Source: Candidatus Thalassarchaeaceae archaeon
GTDB taxonomy: Archaea; Thermoplasmatota; Poseidoniia; Poseidoniales; Thalassarchaeaceae
Length of the DNA: 32,373 nt
Reading direction: 5' to 3'
Assembly: GCA_029250605.1 (NCBI GenBank)
Contig: JAQXEZ010000001.1
Coordinates: 66,498 to 98,870 of the forward strand
In this document: positions 29,827 to 32,373 of the stretch, piece by piece
Layout: each line of letters opens with the position of its first letter
Numbering within the stretch: the stretch's first letter is position 1
The notes under the pieces: model-generated
What the model was told of the DNA's origin: nothing
Databases searched by the model: none
Seen by the model: the letters and a program-made list of their open reading frames with translations, nothing else
Translations under genes and position numbers: made by a program

Positions 29827-32373
29827 TCACTCCAGCAGGATCTTCGCCTGGTCAGACCACAGTTGCCTGCGGATCCTCCCGGGCATGTACTCTATCGCGT
29901 CGTTGACGTCGTCCGACATGTCGTCGTCCATCTTCGCCAACTGGTCCAGAGTGGTGATGCCGAGGGTGTTCAGCCTCTTCTCGAGGGCATCATCGATCCC
30001 GTCTATCTGCTGCAGGTCGTCGTCCCTGCCTCCGGACTCCCCGATGACCGAGAAGTCCACTGTGATCGCCTTGATCTTTACCCTGGCGTTGATGTAGTCC
30101 TCCTTGGCCATGGACCCCTCCTGGGTCTTCAGGTCGTTCAGCCTCATCTCCACCTCCAGTTTGATCACCTCTGCTACCTGCTCTGCCTCGGCCTCGGCAA
30201 GGCCCTTCCTCTGGCGTGCCTCCTCGGCCTTCTTCCTCCTCTTCTCAGCCTTCTTCTTGACCTTGTTCTTGGCCTCCTGGCGCTTACTTGCCTCCTCCTT
30301 GGCGAGCTCCTCGGCGCTGAGCTTCTTCTTCGCCATTGCCTTCTTCTTGGCCCTTGCTATCTTCTGCCGTTTCTCCTCTTCCCCTATCTCCTTCTCGAGG
30401 TCCCGTCTGGCTTTCGCCTCCCCCTCTGCTAGCCTCTGGGCCTCCCTCATGTCCCTCTCTTCCTGCTTGGCAGAGTTCTCAGCCTCAATCCTGCTCTGCT
30501 TGGCGTCTCGGTGCTCCTTCTGGGTGGCTTCCTTCTCCTTCCGGGCCCTCGCCTCCTCTGCTTGCGCCTTCTTCCTGGCTCCGGTCGCCTTACCCAGTTC
30601 CTTCTCCGCTTCCTTCCAGGCCTCGGTCTCGCTCTTCAGGTCCCCCTTGGCCTTCTTGTGGGACTGTGCTTCCGACTCGGCCTTGTTCTCGGCCTCCGCC
30701 TTCAGCTTGGCTTCCGACACCGCCTTCTTGTTGGTGTCCGAGGTCAGTTTCTTCTTCTGCCGGGTTTCTTCTTCCAGGGCCTCCCTCTTCTTGCTTTCTT
30801 CCGAGGCCCTTCTTTGGAATGCTTGCTTGGCCTTGGTTACTACCTTGAGTTTGCTCAGCGACTTATCCCTCTCCTTGTCAGCCTCTGCAGCCTCCTTCTT
30901 CGCTTCTTCGCCCCTCTTCTGGTGCTCCGCGTGCTTGGCCTTCGCTTCCTTGCCCGCCTTGTTTTCGTCCGTCACCCTCTTGGCCGCGCTCTCGGCGCTC
31001 GACTTGCTGGACGCTGCCTTCTTGGCCAGCTCTTCTGCCTCGGCCTTGGCCTTGGCCGACTTGTCTTGGGCCGACTTGCGATCTATCTCTGCCTTTTGCA
31101 GGTCTTCTCTTATGCCCTTCAGCTTGGTCCTTGCCTCGGTGAGGATGGACCTTGCCTTGTCCGTGGCCTTGATGCTCTCGTCGCGTACCTTCTCGGCATC
31201 CGCCTTGGCCTTCTCGGCATCCGCCTTGGCCTTCTCGGCGGACTTCCTGTCAGCCACCCCCTGCTTCGCCTCTGCCTCTGCCTTCTTCCGGAGGACCTCC
31301 CTCTTCTCGAGTTCCCTCTCTGCCTTCTTCCTGTCGGAATCGGCCCTCTTGGCCTTGTCCTCGGCGTCCTTTCTGGGCTTCACGGTGGATTGGTATGACT
31401 TCTCGGCCTCCCTCGTCTTGATCTCTGCCTCTCTCCTCTTCGAGTTGGCCGATTCGGTCGCCTTCATGGCCCTGTCCAGCTTCTTCTCAGCCTCGGTCTT
31501 GGCCTTGGTTTCCTCGGCTAGCCTGCCTTCGAAGTCCTTCAGCATCTTCGACTCTTCCTCCGTCTTCGCTCTCGTGACCTTGACCTTCTTCGCTAATTCG
31601 GATATCCTGCCCTTCAGGCTCCTCAGTGAGTCTGTGATATGTTGCAGCCTGGCCTTCTCGGTAGCACCCTTCTTCGATTCCGCAGAGAGCTCCTTCTCCG
31701 CCTTCATGTTCTCGTTCTGTGACTTCTTGAGGTCGTCTTGGAGGGCGGACAGTTCCTTGGACAGATCTCCGGACTTCTTTGCGTCTTTGCTGGATCTGAC
31801 TATCTCCTTTTCCAATCGGCTCTTTGCCTCCGAGGCGGCCTTCTTGGAGTCCTCCAGCTTCGCCTTGACCGACTTCACCTGCCTTTCGAGGTTCTCTAGC
31901 TGCTTCGCTTCCGCGCTGCTCGACTTCTTCTTGCGGGCAAGGTCGCTTTCGGCCCTTTTCCTAGCCGAGCCCTGGTTCTTCAGGTCCTTCTCTGTGGTGT
32001 ATTTGGACTTCTTCAGATCATTGATCTTCTTGGATGCCTCTTTGATTGATTCTGTTGTCTGCTTGAGCTCCTGTTCGGCCTTCTCCCTCGCTTTCTTGGC
32101 GCTCTCGAGACTCTTCTCGGCTGCCGCTCTTTCCTTGGCTGCCGTGTCTGCAGCCTGTTTCTGATCTTGCAGCCTCTTCTTCTCGGCATCGACCTTCTTC
32201 TTCGCCGCTTCTGTGGCCTTCTTCTCGGCATCGACCTTCTTCTTCACCGCTTCTGTGGCCTTCTTCCCGGCATCGGCCTCCTGTTCGGCCTTTCCCCTCG
32301 CTTTCTTGGCGCTCTCGAGACTCTTCTCGGCTGCCGCTCTTTCCTTGGCTGCCGTGTCTGCAGCCTGTTTCTG
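29827..32373 (-). CDS. Long cytoplasmic coiled-coil protein with C-terminal HhH domain (partial at its N-terminus)
   Basis: The frame is open to the right window edge, so the N-terminus is missing; 848 residues are visible. An internal GTG at 32247 is in frame but sits inside the repetitive coil, so it is not a likely start. Nearly all of the visible part is Lys/Glu/Ala/Arg-rich coiled coil (AEKAKADAEKAKADAEK and the like) with no membrane segment and no Cys. After a short linker the last about 77 residues (29830-30060) form an HhH domain: VDFSVIG, DDDLQQIDGID, LEKRLNTLGITTLDQLAKM, VNDAIEYMPGRIRRQLWSDQAK. The domain is the same as the pair ending the giant protein. Role is unknown; a cytoskeletal, nucleoid or membrane-complex scaffold is possible. 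Confidence 0.85.
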   Translation of the reverse strand, partial: QKQAADTAAKERAAAEKSLESAKKARGKAEQEADAGKKATEAVKKKVDAEKKATEAAKKKVDAEKKRLQDQKQAADTAAKERAAAEKSLESAKKAREKAEQELKQTTESIKEASKKINDLKKSKYTTEKDLKNQGSARKRAESDLARKKKSSSAEAKQLENLERQVKSVKAKLEDSKKAASEAKSRLEKEIVRSSKDAKKSGDLSKELSALQDDLKKSQNENMKAEKELSAESKKGATEKARLQHITDSLRSLKGRISELAKKVKVTRAKTEEESKMLKDFEGRLAEETKAKTEAEKKLDRAMKATESANSKRREAEIKTREAEKSYQSTVKPRKDAEDKAKRADSDRKKAERELEKREVLRKKAEAEAKQGVADRKSAEKAKADAEKAKADAEKVRDESIKATDKARSILTEARTKLKGIREDLQKAEIDRKSAQDKSAKAKAEAEELAKKAASSKSSAESAAKRVTDENKAGKEAKAKHAEHQKRGEEAKKEAAEADKERDKSLSKLKVVTKAKQAFQRRASEESKKREALEEETRQKKKLTSDTNKKAVSEAKLKAEAENKAESEAQSHKKAKGDLKSETEAWKEAEKELGKATGARKKAQAEEARARKEKEATQKEHRDAKQSRIEAENSAKQEERDMREAQRLAEGEAKARRDLEKEIGEEEKRQKIARAKKKAMAKKKLSAEELAKEEASKRQEAKNKVKKKAEKRRKKAEEARQRKGLAEAEAEQVAEVIKLEVEMRLNDLKTQEGSMAKEDYINARVKIKAITVDFSVIGESGGRDDDLQQIDGIDDALEKRLNTLGITTLDQLAKMDDDMSDDVNDAIEYMPGRIRRQLWSDQAKILLE
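32071..32373. repeat. Near-identical 210-bp-offset and 42-bp tandem duplications in the coiled-coil gene
   Basis: Positions 32071-32163 and 32281-32373 match at 91 of 93 bases, offset 210 bp (70 codons, in frame). Between them two 42-bp units (32186-32227 and 32228-32269) differ at two bases. The duplication runs to the window edge, so more copies may lie beyond, or the assembly may be unsettled here. Confidence 0.9.

Noticed and set aside
30104-32164. A 686-codon open frame on the plus strand opposite the coiled-coil gene
   Set aside because: It is Ser/Ala/Phe/Leu low complexity with no known fold, exactly what the complement of Lys/Glu/Ala codons gives. The minus-strand frame ends in a recognisable HhH domain.

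Overview
The window looks like part of an archaeal chromosome, most likely a marine Thermoplasmatota of the Poseidoniales (Marine Group II) type. The reasons are a DUF106 (EMC3/Oxa1-like) - archaeal cytidylate kinase - Cbf5 cluster on the plus strand, a tRNA-His with an encoded G-1:C73 pair and encoded CCA, and very large exported proteins built from beta-rich repeats. The domain-level call (archaeon) is firm. The order-level call is inference from general knowledge, because no search could be run.

Left part (1-5100, plus strand). A partial ORF encodes a cytosolic-looking protein with Pro-rich N-terminal repeats, DUF11-like beta domains and a C-terminal zinc ribbon. It is followed by DUF106, cmk and cbf5, packed tightly (an end overlap or a 4-nt gap for cmk, 4 nt before cbf5). 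This is the downstream half of the classical archaeal secY-adk-DUF106-cmk-(L34e/L14e)-cbf5 neighbourhood, without the two ribosomal protein genes. A 205-bp convergent spacer follows. Then comes a minus-strand membrane-anchored Ig/CARDB surface protein (5303-7669). A tRNA-His gene (7774-7849) diverges from it.

Middle (7852-11465, minus strand). There are four closely spaced genes. In order of transcription they are an MscS-type mechanosensitive channel, a type IB DNA topoisomerase with all five catalytic positions recognisable, a TusA-like CPxP protein and a bacterial-type GTP cyclohydrolase II. The ribA end lies only 2 nt from the tRNA-His 3' end.

Right part (11499-32373, minus strand). This is dominated by one uninterrupted 18.2-kb gene for a protein of about 6,080 residues. 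It has a signal peptide, 21 Cys-paired RCC1-like repeats in three groups, about 21 further propeller-like repeats, a possible jelly-roll insert, more propeller-like regions, and Ig-like plus calcium-binding (thrombospondin-3-like) modules, four of which repeat at exactly 145 residues (435 bp). One transmembrane helix follows, then a cytoplasmic tail with a small beta domain, a long charged coiled coil and two helix-hairpin-helix (HhH) domains. Immediately upstream lies a second coiled-coil gene, cut by the right window edge, whose C-terminus carries the same HhH domain. The two genes are separated by a 9-bp-arm inverted repeat and a candidate promoter.

The most interesting hypothesis is a two-protein system. 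A giant exported sensor or adhesin would be anchored in the membrane with a coiled-coil/HhH tail, and a purely cytoplasmic coiled-coil/HhH partner would meet it inside the cell. The order of genes on the same strand also places a mechanosensitive channel directly downstream.
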